This document shows positions 24,116 to 32,950 of a DNA stretch of 64,000 nucleotides, piece by piece. Position 1 is the stretch's first letter. Each line of letters begins with the position of its first letter. A model generated the notes under the pieces. It saw only the letters and a list, made by a program, of their open reading frames with translations. It had not been told where the DNA came from and searched no databases. The stretch is from Virgibacillus sp. MSP4-1 (GTDB taxonomy: Bacteria > Bacillota > Bacilli > Bacillales > Alkalibacillaceae), in assembly GCF_010092505.1 (NCBI RefSeq), contig NZ_CP048021.1:3100001-3164000 (forward strand). The letters are read 5' to 3'. Both the position numbers and the translations under genes were made by a program.

Positions 24116-24446
24116 ATCTTATTTCATCCTTATTTGGTAATTGGACAGAGAAATATACAATACTTATAGTTTTTGTCAATAATTTATATAAAATACTCAT
24201 CTATTCTGAATTAGATAAGGAGTGAAAATGAACATATATGATAAAAGAAGGTAAAGTATGGGAGTATTTTAATGAATTACCAGCTTGCTTCCCACTTTTA
24301 ACATCATAAAAATGAGTATATAATGATTTAGGGAATTTTTGAAGGCAGATGGAAAAACAAATGATGAAAAAGCGAAATATAAAAAAGCTGTGGACGGAAG
24401 TGGGACAGTGAACCTGTCCCCGTGTCCCGACGAGGAGATATGAAGG
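24116..24446. other. Intergenic region with a possible coding remnant
   Basis: No convincing gene is present. A 23-codon plus-strand ORF begins near 24240. From about 24332 a frame with the protein-like run LKADGKTNDEKAKYKKAV continues without a start codon and runs into the GGGACAG hairpin and the dus leader, which suggests the end of a decayed gene. Confidence 0.35.
24402..24420. repeat. GGGACAG hairpin, dispersed-repeat type
   Basis: GGGACAG TGAAC CTGTCCC forms a 7-bp stem with a 5-base loop, followed by CGTGTCCC that could compete for the same arm. The motif is shared with the arms of the palindrome at 40241-40298. It lies 26 bases before dus with no T run. Confidence 0.5.
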
Positions 24447-25421
24447 ATGAATAGAAAAGATAATTTCTGGCATCAATTGCCTAAACCGTTTTTTGTTCTG
24501 GCGCCAATGGAGGATGTGACGGATGTTGTGTTTCGTCATGTTGTGAGTGAAGCGGGCAGGCCTGACGTGTTTTTTACAGAGTTTACAAACACGGAAAGTT
24601 ACTGTCATCCAGAGGGAATCTACAGTGTACGTGGGCGATTAACGTTTACAGAGGATGAACAGCCGATTGTCGCTCATATCTGGGGAGATAAGCCTGAATA
24701 TTTTCGGCAAATGAGCATCGGGATGGCCGAAAAGGGATTTAAGGGAATTGACATTAATATGGGCTGTCCCGCACCTAATGTCGCACCAAAGGGAAAGGGG
24801 TGCGGTCTGATCCGTCGTCCGGATGTTGCAGCTGATTTGATACAGGCAGCAAAAGCAGGAGGACTGCCCGTAAGTGTAAAGACAAGGCTTGGTTACACAC
24901 ATGTAGAGGAATGGCGCGACTGGCTCACCCATTTATTGAAACAGGATATTGTGAATCTTTCCATTCACTTGCGTACAAAGAAGGAAATGAGCAAAGTCGA
25001 TGCTCATTGGGAACTGATTCCGGAGATTAAGAAACTTCGGGATGAAGTGGCTCCAGATACACTTCTTACAATAAATGGAGATATTCCTGACCGTCAGACG
25101 GGCCTTGAGCTCGTTGAGAAGTATGGTGTGGATGGGGTGATGATTGGGCGTGGCGTTTTCAAAAACCCATTTGCCTTTGAAAAAGAGCCGAGAGAGCACA
25201 GCAGTAAGGAATTGCTAGATCTCTTAAGATTTCACCTTGATCTTCATGATAAATATTCTGAGGAATTTGAGCCACGTCCATTTAAACCTCTTCTTCGCTT
25301 TTTTAAGATTTATGTCCGTGAGTTTCGAGGGGCGAGTGAATTAAGAAATCAGTTGATGGATACGGAATCAACTGAGGAAGTACGTGAGTTGCTTGATCAA
25401 TTTGAGAAGGCTGCATTATAG
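24447..25421 (+). CDS. dus: tRNA-dihydrouridine synthase
   Basis: It reduces uridine to dihydrouridine in tRNA with FMN and NADPH. The 324-residue TIM barrel begins [19 protein letters not shown], carries the catalytic cysteine in [18 protein letters not shown], then SVKTRLGY and the FMN phosphate site [13 protein letters not shown]. Which Dus subfamily and which tRNA positions is not decided by eye. A hairpin terminator follows after 9 bases. Confidence 0.9.
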   Translation: MNRKDNFWHQLPKPFFVLAPMEDVTDVVFRHVVSEAGRPDVFFTEFTNTESYCHPEGIYSVRGRLTFTEDEQPIVAHIWGDKPEYFRQMSIGMAEKGFKGIDINMGCPAPNVAPKGKGCGLIRRPDVAADLIQAAKAGGLPVSVKTRLGYTHVEEWRDWLTHLLKQDIVNLSIHLRTKKEMSKVDAHWELIPEIKKLRDEVAPDTLLTINGDIPDRQTGLELVEKYGVDGVMIGRGVFKNPFAFEKEPREHSSKELLDLLRFHLDLHDKYSEEFEPRPFKPLLRFFKIYVREFRGASELRNQLMDTESTEEVRELLDQFEKAAL

Positions 25422-25430
25422 GAATACAAA

Positions 25431-25457
25431 AGGACTGACACAGAAGTCAGTCCTTTT
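25431..25457. terminator. Bidirectional terminator between dus and the copper island
   Basis: AGGACTGAC / GTCAGTCCT with a 6-base loop and TTTT on the plus side. Its right arm includes the stop of the small minus-strand gene at 25447, so the two ends share it. Confidence 0.75.
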
Positions 25458-25590
25458 GCTTTTCTTTATCATGATGTTTCAATGCCAGCTTGGTGGCGTA
25501 ATAAACGACAATGCCAATAACAATCAGATTGATGATCCATCCAAGAAACCCATAGCCCATCATTCCAAAACCGCCATATCCACCCATCAT
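25447..25590 (-). CDS. Small Met/Gly-rich membrane protein in the copper island
   Basis: This 47-codon ORF starts MMGGYGGFGMMGYGF, continues with one membrane helix (WIINLIVIGIVVYYA) and ends in a His/Lys-rich tail KLALKHHDKEKQKD. AGAGGTGA lies 6 bases before ATG 25590. Small proteins with a Met/Gly-rich start and one helix are frequent beside copper genes; a role in copper binding at the membrane is inference. It follows the secreted Met-rich protein at 25611 by 20 bases and probably shares its transcript. Confidence 0.65.
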   Translation of the reverse strand: MMGGYGGFGMMGYGFLGWIINLIVIGIVVYYATKLALKHHDKEKQKD

Positions 25591-25610
25591 ATAAAAATCA
25601 CCTCTTCAGC

Positions 25611-25850
25611 TTAAAAATTATTCATCATACCGCGGTATTCTGTTTGATTTCTCATGTAACCATCTTCCCCATGGCAATCATTGAACATTTGCTCCTGCTG
25701 TTCCCTTGAAAAATCAGGGTGCATCTCTTCCATAAATGGCTGCATTTCTTCAAAACTGAAGGGGCCATACCCATTGGTTTCGGCTGCAACAAAGGAAGCA
25801 CCTCCTAATAAAAGTCCGCCTGCTAATAGTCCTGTTAATAATTTTTTCAT
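25611..25850 (-). CDS. Small secreted Met-rich protein, probable copper binder
   Basis: This 79-residue protein has a clear signal peptide (MKKLLTGLLAGGLLLGGASF, cleavage likely after FVAA). The mature part of about 55 residues is acidic and holds eight or so methionines with histidine and a single cysteine in NDCHGEDGYM. AGGAGAGG precedes the ATG. It is divergent from the two-component system at 25985; the shared 134-bp region holds direct repeats. Metal binding is inferred from composition and context. Confidence 0.65.
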   Translation of the reverse strand: MKKLLTGLLAGGLLLGGASFVAAETNGYGPFSFEEMQPFMEEMHPDFSREQQEQMFNDCHGEDGYMRNQTEYRGMMNNF

Positions 25851-25900
25851 TTATAACCTCTCCTTTCTTACTTAAATCATAACTCTCAGAGATGGATATT

Positions 25901-25927
25901 TTGTGGTGAACTTGTGTGGAAGTTGTG
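25901..25927. promoter_or_regulatory. Three TTGTG direct repeats at 11-bp spacing, likely response regulator site
   Basis: TTGTG begins at 25901, 25912 and 25923, exactly 11 bases apart. Such spacing puts the repeats on one face of DNA and is typical of OmpR-family binding sites. They lie between the divergent secreted protein gene and the response regulator gene. Confidence 0.5.
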
Positions 25928-25984
25928 AAGATGATGATTTTCGTTTTCATAAGGTGGTATGATAGGCAAAAGAGGTGATTGAAT

Positions 25985-26698
25985 ATGACAAGAATCCTTA
26001 TTGTTGATGATGAAACGGCGATTCTTGAAGTGCTGGAGGCCTATTTTGAAAAAGAGGGATGGAACATTGCATTAGCGTCAAATGGAATTGAAGCCTTAAA
26101 AAAAGTAAAAGAAATTCAACCGGACATTATAATTTTAGATTTGATGCTGCCGGATATATCTGGAGAAGAGGTATGCAGATTAACTCGAAAAGAAAGTGAT
26201 GTTCCGATTATTATGCTGACCGCAAAATCTACAGAAGACGATTTAATTAACGGCATCGTCATGGGTGCGGATGATTATGTAACGAAACCATTCAGTCCGA
26301 GAGAGGTCGTCATCCGAGCAAAGGCCATTTTACGTAGGGTAAAGAAAGCAGATAAAGGTGAACAGCTATCCTTTAATGATAAAAATTTAACAATCGACCT
26401 TGTTAAAAAAGAGGTGGAATCCAATGGCGAGATTTTATCCCTTACCCCCATTGAATATAAGCTATTGGTCGCCATGGCAAGCTACCCGGGGCGAGTTTAC
26501 AGTCGACTGGATTTGCTGGAAAAGATTCAGGAGGATGGCAGTAATTTTGAAGGGTATGAACGGAGTATTGATACACATGTAAAAAACCTGCGTAAAAAGA
26601 TTGAAGCGGATTCTCGTCACCCTGAATATATCATAACTGTATTTGGAATGGGCTATAAGTTTGGAGGAACATTTGATGCGTCTGACGCTGCGTTCTAA
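25985..26698 (+). CDS. OmpR/PhoB-family response regulator, copper-island
   Basis: This 237-residue regulator has an N-terminal receiver domain with the acidic pair DDE (8-10), phospho-acceptor Asp52 in IIILDLMLPD, and KPFSPREV with the conserved lysine. The C-terminal winged helix ends YIITVFGMGYKF. ATG 25985 fits AGAGGTGA at 25970-25977 better than TTG 25979. The sensor kinase overlaps its end by 23 bases. By context it probably controls the small secreted proteins and the copper genes (inference). Confidence 0.9.
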   Translation: MTRILIVDDETAILEVLEAYFEKEGWNIALASNGIEALKKVKEIQPDIIILDLMLPDISGEEVCRLTRKESDVPIIMLTAKSTEDDLINGIVMGADDYVTKPFSPREVVIRAKAILRRVKKADKGEQLSFNDKNLTIDLVKKEVESNGEILSLTPIEYKLLVAMASYPGRVYSRLDLLEKIQEDGSNFEGYERSIDTHVKNLRKKIEADSRHPEYIITVFGMGYKFGGTFDASDAAF

Positions 26699-28043
26699 GA
26701 TTTTCATTTACCTGTTAATTGTGTCACTATCCGGTATTTTACTGACCAGTTTTTCTGTATTGTGGGGCTTTGAAAATCAATTTAATCAGTACTTACAAAC
26801 GAACCGCACGGAGAGTAGTTCATTAATCAAGCAGGAAATCGTTCAATCCTATGAAGAATCAGGGAAGCTGATGAATAATCGGCTTAACAATTTGCTCCAT
26901 CAGCAGGCCATGACAGAGGACTTATTTTATAAAATTTATAATGAAGAAGGAAAATTAATTGCTGATACAACAATGATGCTTGGCATGATGGGAAACATGG
27001 GAATGAATTTTGATGTAAATAAGGCTACCGAATATGAAAAAGTATCTTATAACCTGGCAACAGATACGACCGATATTGGTCGAATGGAGGTTTATTATCC
27101 TGAGGAATTGATCGGTGAAGAGGTTGCCTTTTTAGAAACGATAAAATCGAATATTTATCTCGCTGTAATTGTGACAGTCCTATTAGCTCTGCTGTTCAGT
27201 CTTTTATTTTCGAAACATCTGACAAGCGGATTACAAAAACTATCAAAAGCGATTCAGAAACTGCAAGCGCATAAATGGCGGACGCGGGTGGATGTGAATG
27301 AACTAACCTCGGAAATGCAGCCACTAGGAGAATCGTTTAATCAACTTGCTGAATCATTATCTAAGGAAGAGAAGCTCCGGAAACAGTTTACCGCTGACTT
27401 CGCCCATGAGATACGGACGCCGATTGCCACATTGAGAAGTCAGATGGAGGCGTACCTCGATGGTATATTTGAACCAACGGATAAAAGGCTGAAGCAAAGC
27501 CACGATGAGTTGATGCGTCTTGTCCGTCTTGTAAATGAATTGGAGGATTTACTTGCCGCTGAAAACCCGCAAATGAAACTGAATAAAACAGACATAGAAG
27601 TACGTAAGCTCCTGCATTCACTGGAAGAGCAATTCAAACCGGCATTTCAGGATAAAGGTGTTCAATTAACCGTTCAAAAGCCTGATCGGGAATATTGGTT
27701 TAAAGCAGACCATGACCGTGTCGTACAAATTTTAACCAATATCGTAAATAATGCTCTTCAATATACCCCTGCCGGAAAAAAGGTACTTGTAAAGACAGAG
27801 GATACGAATGATGATGTGGGGTTTCTGGTAAAAGACGAGGGGATTGGAATTGCCACTGAAGACATTCCTTATCTTTTTGAACGATTTTATCGCGGAGATA
27901 AATCCAGAGACCGAAAGACAGGGGGAATAGGGATTGGACTTTCGATCGTAAAAGCTTTAGTAGAAGCGCACCAGGGAAAAATTGAGATTGACAGTAAAGT
28001 AAATGCAGGGACAGAAGTAAAAGTATTCTTCCCAAAAAGATAG
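26676..28043 (+). CDS. Sensor histidine kinase with Met-rich extracytoplasmic loop
   Basis: This 455-residue kinase has a first membrane helix at about 9-31, an extracytoplasmic loop to about residue 160, a second helix, a HAMP linker, the phospho-acceptor His244 in DFAHEIRTP, and a HATPase domain (NNALQYTP, DEGIGI, GIGIGLSIVKALVEAH). The loop holds MMLGMMGNMGM at 100-110, six methionines in eleven residues, a plausible Cu(I) ligand cluster. ATG 26676 is preferred over ATG 26643 because GGAGGA lies just upstream. It is cotranscribed with the response regulator. Confidence 0.9.
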   Translation: MRLTLRSKIFIYLLIVSLSGILLTSFSVLWGFENQFNQYLQTNRTESSSLIKQEIVQSYEESGKLMNNRLNNLLHQQAMTEDLFYKIYNEEGKLIADTTMMLGMMGNMGMNFDVNKATEYEKVSYNLATDTTDIGRMEVYYPEELIGEEVAFLETIKSNIYLAVIVTVLLALLFSLLFSKHLTSGLQKLSKAIQKLQAHKWRTRVDVNELTSEMQPLGESFNQLAESLSKEEKLRKQFTADFAHEIRTPIATLRSQMEAYLDGIFEPTDKRLKQSHDELMRLVRLVNELEDLLAAENPQMKLNKTDIEVRKLLHSLEEQFKPAFQDKGVQLTVQKPDREYWFKADHDRVVQILTNIVNNALQYTPAGKKVLVKTEDTNDDVGFLVKDEGIGIATEDIPYLFERFYRGDKSRDRKTGGIGIGLSIVKALVEAHQGKIEIDSKVNAGTEVKVFFPKR

Positions 28044-28053
28044 GCATGTAAAA

Positions 28054-28089
28054 AATAGAACAATCAGGAAGAGACTGTTCTATTTTTTT
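28054..28089 (+). terminator. Rho-independent terminator after the two-component system
   Basis: AATAGAACA / TGTTCTATT with a 13-base loop is followed by a run of seven T. It separates the kinase from the copB unit. Confidence 0.75.
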
Positions 28090-28100
28090 CTGAATCATTT

Positions 28101-28120
28101 TACCGTACGGGGGTATCGTA
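28101..28120 (+). promoter_or_regulatory. CsoR-type copper operator before copB
   Basis: TACCGTACGGGGGTATCGTA differs at only two symmetric positions from the B. subtilis copZA CsoR operator as I remember it (TACCCTACGGGGGTATGGTA). The two changes are complementary, so the dyad symmetry is kept. It lies 82-101 bases before the copB start. No csoR gene is in this window. Confidence 0.75.
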
Positions 28121-28201
28121 TGTTATGCTTAAAATAGATAAAAGATATTTTGTACAAAATAAATATCATAACAATTGCCTAGTTTAAAAGGAGGGATTGA
28201 A

Positions 28202-30334
28202 TTGGATAAAAAGGGTCACGAGAGCCATGGACATAATCATGACCATCAACACCATGAACATCATTCACATGATCATAATGGCAAGCATTCTCACGAAAGT
28301 CATCATGAACATCATGGATACAAAGACCATCATCAACATGAAAATTATGACCATCATAATCATGGCAGTCACAGTGGAGGACATGACCACCATGACCACG
28401 GCGATATGGTAGATGATTTTAAAAAACGCTTTTACATCTCACTTATTATTACTCTTCCTATTCTAGCTCTATCACCGATGATTCAGAGTTTTATCGGGGT
28501 GGATTGGCGCTTTACAGGTGATATGTATATTTTGTTTGCGCTCTCATCCATTGTGTTTTTCTACGGTGGCTGGTCGTTTATTTCCGGTGGTATAAGTGAG
28601 CTGAAAGAAAAGAATCCAGGTATGATGACACTCATTGCTTTGGCAATTACCATTGCGTATGGGTATAGTACCATGGTTGTCTTTGGCTGGGAAGGCAGTC
28701 AGTTCTTCTGGGAATTAGCTACACTGGTCGATATTATGCTATTAGGCCATTGGATTGAAATGAAATCTGTGATGGGAGCATCGAACGCTCTTGAGCAGCT
28801 GGTAAAACTTATGCCTAATGAAGCCCATCGTTTGGATGAGAATAATGAAGTGGAGGATGTCCCTTTATCAGCGTTACAGAATCATGACCGGGTCCTCGTA
28901 AAGCCAGGTGAAAAGATTCCGGTTGATGGAACCATCATTGAGGGGAAATCAGCGATCGATGAGTCCATGCTTACAGGTGAATCCGTGCCAGTCGAAAAAT
29001 CAGACGGTGACGAGGTAATCGGTGGCTCAGTGAATAAGGAAGGATCGCTTACACTACAAGTAGAAAAAACAGGGGAAGAATCGTATTTATCCCAAGTGAT
29101 TACGTTGGTTAAAGAGGCACAGGAATCAAAGTCGAGAACACAGGATTTAACCAATCGTGCTGCGAAGTGGCTGTTTTACCTGGCTTTAACAGCAGGATTC
29201 GTTACCCTGTTTATCTGGTTATTTCTTGGATATTCCTTTGATGTAGCCGTTGAACGTATGGTAACAGTCATGGTCATCACCTGTCCTCATGCGTTAGGGT
29301 TAGCTGCTCCTCTAGTGGTAGCTGTCTCAACATCAATTTCAGCTAAAAATGGACTATTAATCCGCAACCGTGCAAACTTTGAAGGTGCACGCAATTTAAA
29401 CGCGGTTGTGTTTGATAAGACAGGTACTCTGACCAAAGGAGAATTTGGTGTAACAGATATCATCCCTGGTGAAGGGTATAAGGAAGAAGAAATCTTAAAA
29501 TTGGCCGCCAGCATTGAGCAAAATTCGGAGCATCCGATAGCAACTGGAATCGTAAAAGAGACGAACGAAAAAGATATTGAGTTGGGAAGTGTTACAGACT
29601 TCGAATCCATAACAGGTAAAGGTATTCAAGGGTACGTAGATGGGAAAAAAGTAAATGTCGTGAGTCCCGGTTATGTGAATAACAATAACCTGTCTTATGA
29701 TCAGCAGGTCTTTGATAAAATGTCAGAGGAAGGAAAAACCGTTGTCTTTGTTCTGCTTGAAGATCAACTGATGGGTATGATTGCCCTTGCAGACATTGTT
29801 CGTGATACAGCAAAAGAAGCCATTGCAGCTCTAAAAGATAAAGGCGTTCATTCGATTATGCTTACAGGTGACAATCAGAATGTAGCCAATTGGGTGGCAG
29901 GACAATTAGGAATCGATGAGGTTTATGCGGAAGTTCTGCCAGATGATAAAGCAAACCAAGTGAAACGAATTAAAGAAAAGGGCTGGAAGGTTGCGATGAC
30001 AGGTGATGGAGTGAATGATGCACCTGCCCTGGCCACGGCAGACTTAGGGATTGCCATCGGTGCGGGTACTGATGTAGCCATGGAAACGGCTGATGTTGTG
30101 CTGGTGAAAAGCAATCCAAATGATGTGGTCGCCTTAATGAATTTATCCCGGAAGACCTACCGGAAAATGGTACAGAATCTCTGGTGGGCAACTGGATATA
30201 ACATTTTTGCCATTCCACTTGCGGCAGGTGTCCTTGCTCCGATTGGCATTGTGCTTAGCCCCGCGGTAGGTGCTGTACTGATGAGTTTAAGCACGATTAT
30301 CGTAGCCATTAATGCAAGATTATTGAAGGCATAG
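28202..30334 (+). CDS. copB: Copper-translocating P-type ATPase, CopB-like (CPH type)
   Basis: This is a P1B ATPase of 710 residues. Residues 1 to about 70 are histidine-rich and replace CxxC metal-binding domains. It then has TGES (258-261), the membrane ion motif CPH (361-363, which marks the CopB/P1B-3 group rather than CPC), the phosphorylation site DKTGTLT (405-411), the HP motif (SEHPIATG) and [10 protein letters not shown]. Export of Cu(I)/Cu(II) or Ag(I) is the expected role. TTG 28202 is chosen because AAAGGAGGG ends 6 bases upstream. A CsoR box precedes it. Confidence 0.92.
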   Translation: MDKKGHESHGHNHDHQHHEHHSHDHNGKHSHESHHEHHGYKDHHQHENYDHHNHGSHSGGHDHHDHGDMVDDFKKRFYISLIITLPILALSPMIQSFIGVDWRFTGDMYILFALSSIVFFYGGWSFISGGISELKEKNPGMMTLIALAITIAYGYSTMVVFGWEGSQFFWELATLVDIMLLGHWIEMKSVMGASNALEQLVKLMPNEAHRLDENNEVEDVPLSALQNHDRVLVKPGEKIPVDGTIIEGKSAIDESMLTGESVPVEKSDGDEVIGGSVNKEGSLTLQVEKTGEESYLSQVITLVKEAQESKSRTQDLTNRAAKWLFYLALTAGFVTLFIWLFLGYSFDVAVERMVTVMVITCPHALGLAAPLVVAVSTSISAKNGLLIRNRANFEGARNLNAVVFDKTGTLTKGEFGVTDIIPGEGYKEEEILKLAASIEQNSEHPIATGIVKETNEKDIELGSVTDFESITGKGIQGYVDGKKVNVVSPGYVNNNNLSYDQQVFDKMSEEGKTVVFVLLEDQLMGMIALADIVRDTAKEAIAALKDKGVHSIMLTGDNQNVANWVAGQLGIDEVYAEVLPDDKANQVKRIKEKGWKVAMTGDGVNDAPALATADLGIAIGAGTDVAMETADVVLVKSNPNDVVALMNLSRKTYRKMVQNLWWATGYNIFAIPLAAGVLAPIGIVLSPAVGAVLMSLSTIIVAINARLLKA

Positions 30335-30381
30335 CTATAAGCGGTTAGGAGAATGGAAGTTTAGAATGTAAAGTAAAAATA

Positions 30382-30420
30382 AAAACGAGCGTTGGGACTG
30401 GTAAGTCTAACGCTCGTTTT
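30382..30420. terminator. Bidirectional terminator between copB and csp
   Basis: AAAACGAGCGTT / AACGCTCGTTTT is a perfect 12-bp stem with an inner GACT / AGTC pair; A and T runs serve both strands. Confidence 0.85.
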
Positions 30421-30427
30421 ATGTGTG

Positions 30428-30772
30428 TTAAGAGGCCATTTGTCTGCATGAATTAGCGCATAAACGGCAAATTTCAGCGCATTCCTTACAATGTTCATCC
30501 TGAAATTTGTCACATTCTGTTGCACAGTTTTCACACATAGTTGCGCAAAAATTGCAGAAATCTTTGGCACTTTGACTGTTTCTTGCCATCAGTCCAGCAG
30601 CCTGGAAACAGATTTCAGCACAGTCATTTAAATGCTGCATACATTGAATGCGTGCCTGGACATCCGGCTCCTGCAAGCATGCTGTATGGCACTCTTCACA
30701 CGCACGGGCACATCTTAAACATTCTTCAATACATTGATCCATGCTGGTTGGTGAACTTGATAATACGCCCAT
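30428..30772 (-). CDS. Four-helix bundle copper storage protein (Csp family)
   Basis: This 114-residue protein has 19 cysteines, mostly in CxxC or CxxxC spacing along predicted helices, as in the cytosolic copper storage proteins that line a helix bundle with Cu(I) thiolates. No signal peptide is present, so it is cytosolic. ATG 30772 fits AAAGGAGTG; an in-frame TTG 18 bases upstream lacks it. It converges on copB and is adjacent to the CueP gene, consistent with storage alongside export. Confidence 0.88.
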   Translation of the reverse strand: MGVLSSSPTSMDQCIEECLRCARACEECHTACLQEPDVQARIQCMQHLNDCAEICFQAAGLMARNSQSAKDFCNFCATMCENCATECDKFQDEHCKECAEICRLCANSCRQMAS

Positions 30773-30913
30773 TTTCTTCACTCCTTTCAACGTTTAACAT
30801 TTGTAGTCTTATCCAGAGTAAAGGATTCTATGTTTTTTTACGGAAAGATAAACAGGGTTAAGTTCGGTTGGAGTGCTTTTTAATGTTACTGCTTAAGTTG
30901 TATTATGTAGGAA

Positions 30914-30948
30914 CGAAAAATCCATTCTCAAAGTTTAACTGAGAATGG
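30914..30948 (-). terminator. Terminator downstream of cueP (minus strand)
   Basis: CCATTCTCA / TGAGAATGG with a 9-base loop; on the minus strand ATTTTTCG follows the stem. Confidence 0.65.
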
Positions 30949-31011
30949 ATGATTGTTTTAAAGTATAATCTTCTTTGGCTGAAATCATTTCTTCCATAAA
31001 TGAGTGAATTT

Positions 31012-31539
31012 CTACGTTAATTGCATACTCGTAATACAGGTACCATCATTTTTAAAAGTGGAAACCTCTGATTCTACTTGTTTTCCTTCAAAATTGATTT
31101 TTACACGATACGTCTGCTCTCTTGGCAGCCATAAATCGACAAATCCATTTGATCCTGAGTTCCTCGTTTCATCAAGAATGACATTTCCATCCATATCCTC
31201 AATGTAAATCTCGAAGTCTTTATTGGCCAGTTCTCCCTGGCAGCCTGTTAAGCTATGATTCGTACAGGGGTGTGTTTCATTGATGAAAGGGGCAATCGAA
31301 ACAAAAAACTCGTCCTCAGGTAATGAATAGGTTGATTCATCACCGTTGTTGTCTGTAACGATCAGCTGTTCTGATGTGATGGAAGCAGACTGGGCTGTGA
31401 TTTCGTCTGTACTATAATCCTGAACGATCTTTTTAATATCTACTTCCTGATTATTTTTTGTTTCCTCATTGCTATTGCTACTGCAGGCAGCCAGTACAAC
31501 TGCAACGAGTAAAGTAACGATAATGGTTTTTACTCTCAT
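31012..31539 (-). CDS. cueP: CueP-family copper-binding lipoprotein
   Basis: This 175-residue protein begins MRVKTIIVTLLVAVVLAAC with the lipidated Cys at residue 19. The mature domain has the CueP signature HPCTNHSLTGCQGEL, with Cys and His that bind copper, and a third Cys in GTCITSM near the C-terminus. In Salmonella CueP holds periplasmic copper; here it would sit on the outer face of the membrane. ATG 31539 has GGAG 9 bases upstream; ATG 31545 is in frame but too close. It closes the copper island. Confidence 0.85.
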   Translation of the reverse strand: MRVKTIIVTLLVAVVLAACSSNSNEETKNNQEVDIKKIVQDYSTDEITAQSASITSEQLIVTDNNGDESTYSLPEDEFFVSIAPFINETHPCTNHSLTGCQGELANKDFEIYIEDMDGNVILDETRNSGSNGFVDLWLPREQTYRVKINFEGKQVESEVSTFKNDGTCITSMQLT

Positions 31540-31703
31540 TTTCATTCACTCCACTTTGTCATGATTAAATTTTATTATACTATGTCCAATCACTGTTTCC
31601 GTAATGATTTCTTCTATTTCTTTAACTATTTTGTGACATATGATGGAAAGTTCACTTTATTAATAAACTAAAAATCATGATTCGGCCCTCCATATATGCA
31701 ACA

Positions 31704-31732
31704 TTTACAGTCATCTTGTAGTATGATATATA
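31704..31732 (+). promoter_or_regulatory. SigA promoter for murB
   Basis: TTTACA (31704-31709) and TATATA (31727-31732) are 17 bases apart, 47 bases before murB. Confidence 0.5.
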
Positions 31733-31779
31733 TAAGAAATCATTTTAAATGAACAAATTATAGTCAGGTAGGTAAAAGG

Positions 31780-32715
31780 ATGATGAAATTGGTTAATGAC
31801 CATCATGTTTATGAACAGTTATGCGCCATTACAGCTGAAGAAAATGTGATGGTGGATGAATATCTGAAAAAACATATGTACACAAGACTCGGAGGAAAGG
31901 CAGATTTTTTTGTTACCCCCGCAAGTATAGATGAAGTGCAGCAAATCGTCAGGCTCGCAAATAAAGAAGAGGTTCCTTTTACTTTATTAGGGAACGGATC
32001 CAACTTAATTATTCATGACGGCGGGATTCGTGGCATTGTGATGAGTCTTAAGCGTTTTGATTCGATTCGCAGGGAAGGCAACCGTATTATTGCCGAAAGT
32101 GGAGCGAGGATTATTGATGCTTCAAGGAAAGCGCTGGATGAGGAGCTTACAGGTCTTGAATTTGCCTGTGGAATTCCGGGCACGGTAGGCGGTGCTTTAT
32201 TTATGAATGCCGGTGCCTATGGAGGGGAAGTGAAAGATTGCTTACGTCACGCTGTTGTGGTGAATCGCGAGGGTGAAATGCTTACCTTATCCGCTGATGA
32301 ACTGGACTTAGGTTATCGGACCAGTAACATCCCTGATAAAGGGTATATCGTCCTGGAAGCAACATTTGATTTAACACCGGGAAATTTTGATGAAATAAAA
32401 GCGGTGATGGATGATCTTACCCATAAAAGGGAATCCAAACAGCCGCTGGAATATCCTTCATGCGGCAGTGTATTCAAACGGCCGCCGGGATATTTTGCCG
32501 GAAAGTTGATTCAGGATAGCGGCCTGCAGGGAAAAGGCTTTGGGGGTGCCGAGGTATCCACCAAGCACGCCGGTTTTATTGTGAACAAGGATAATGCGTC
32601 TACTTCGGATTACATCAAAGTGATTAAAATGGTTCAGGATACGGTTAAAGAAAAATTTGGTGTAGAGCTTGAGAGAGAAGTTAAGATCCTTGGAGATGGG
32701 CCGGAAGAGGAATAG
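31780..32715 (+). CDS. murB: UDP-N-acetylenolpyruvoylglucosamine reductase
   Basis: MurB reduces UDP-GlcNAc-enolpyruvate to UDP-MurNAc with FAD and NADPH in peptidoglycan synthesis. The 311-residue protein carries the FAD-binding [29 protein letters not shown] and [20 protein letters not shown] segments, with the active-site serine in [11 protein letters not shown] and the NxxxA-type C-terminal region (type IIb length, as in Bacillus). ATG 31783 is an equally possible start. It appears monocistronic, bounded by a promoter and a bidirectional terminator. Confidence 0.94.
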   Translation: MMKLVNDHHVYEQLCAITAEENVMVDEYLKKHMYTRLGGKADFFVTPASIDEVQQIVRLANKEEVPFTLLGNGSNLIIHDGGIRGIVMSLKRFDSIRREGNRIIAESGARIIDASRKALDEELTGLEFACGIPGTVGGALFMNAGAYGGEVKDCLRHAVVVNREGEMLTLSADELDLGYRTSNIPDKGYIVLEATFDLTPGNFDEIKAVMDDLTHKRESKQPLEYPSCGSVFKRPPGYFAGKLIQDSGLQGKGFGGAEVSTKHAGFIVNKDNASTSDYIKVIKMVQDTVKEKFGVELEREVKILGDGPEEE

Positions 32716-32816
32716 TTTTAGCCGTTCGTATGTTAGAATAGGTTGACCTTATTCATGCGTTCTTTTGTTAGGTGGAAAACTTAACGGAATTCGTATTAAA
32801 TTCAAGCCAGAATACG

Positions 32817-32852
32817 AAAAAGGACTTGGAGTTTTTTCTAAGTCCTTTTTCT
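32817..32852. terminator. Bidirectional terminator between murB and the kinase gene
   Basis: AAAAAGGACTT / AAGTCCTTTTT with a 12-base loop. Runs of A and T serve both convergent genes. Confidence 0.85.
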
Positions 32853-32950
32853 TTTGGGACTTCTTGTTAAACGAATAATAAATCCAAGTTATTATAGCCG
32901 GTTTAATGTTGATTGTTACATTCCTCATCATAAAGAATAACCACTTCACT

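Noticed and set aside
28202-28411. Histidine-rich repeat at the start of copB as a separate gene or tandem repeat
   Set aside because: It is the normal His-rich N-terminal metal-binding tail of CopB-type ATPases and reads in frame with the enzyme.
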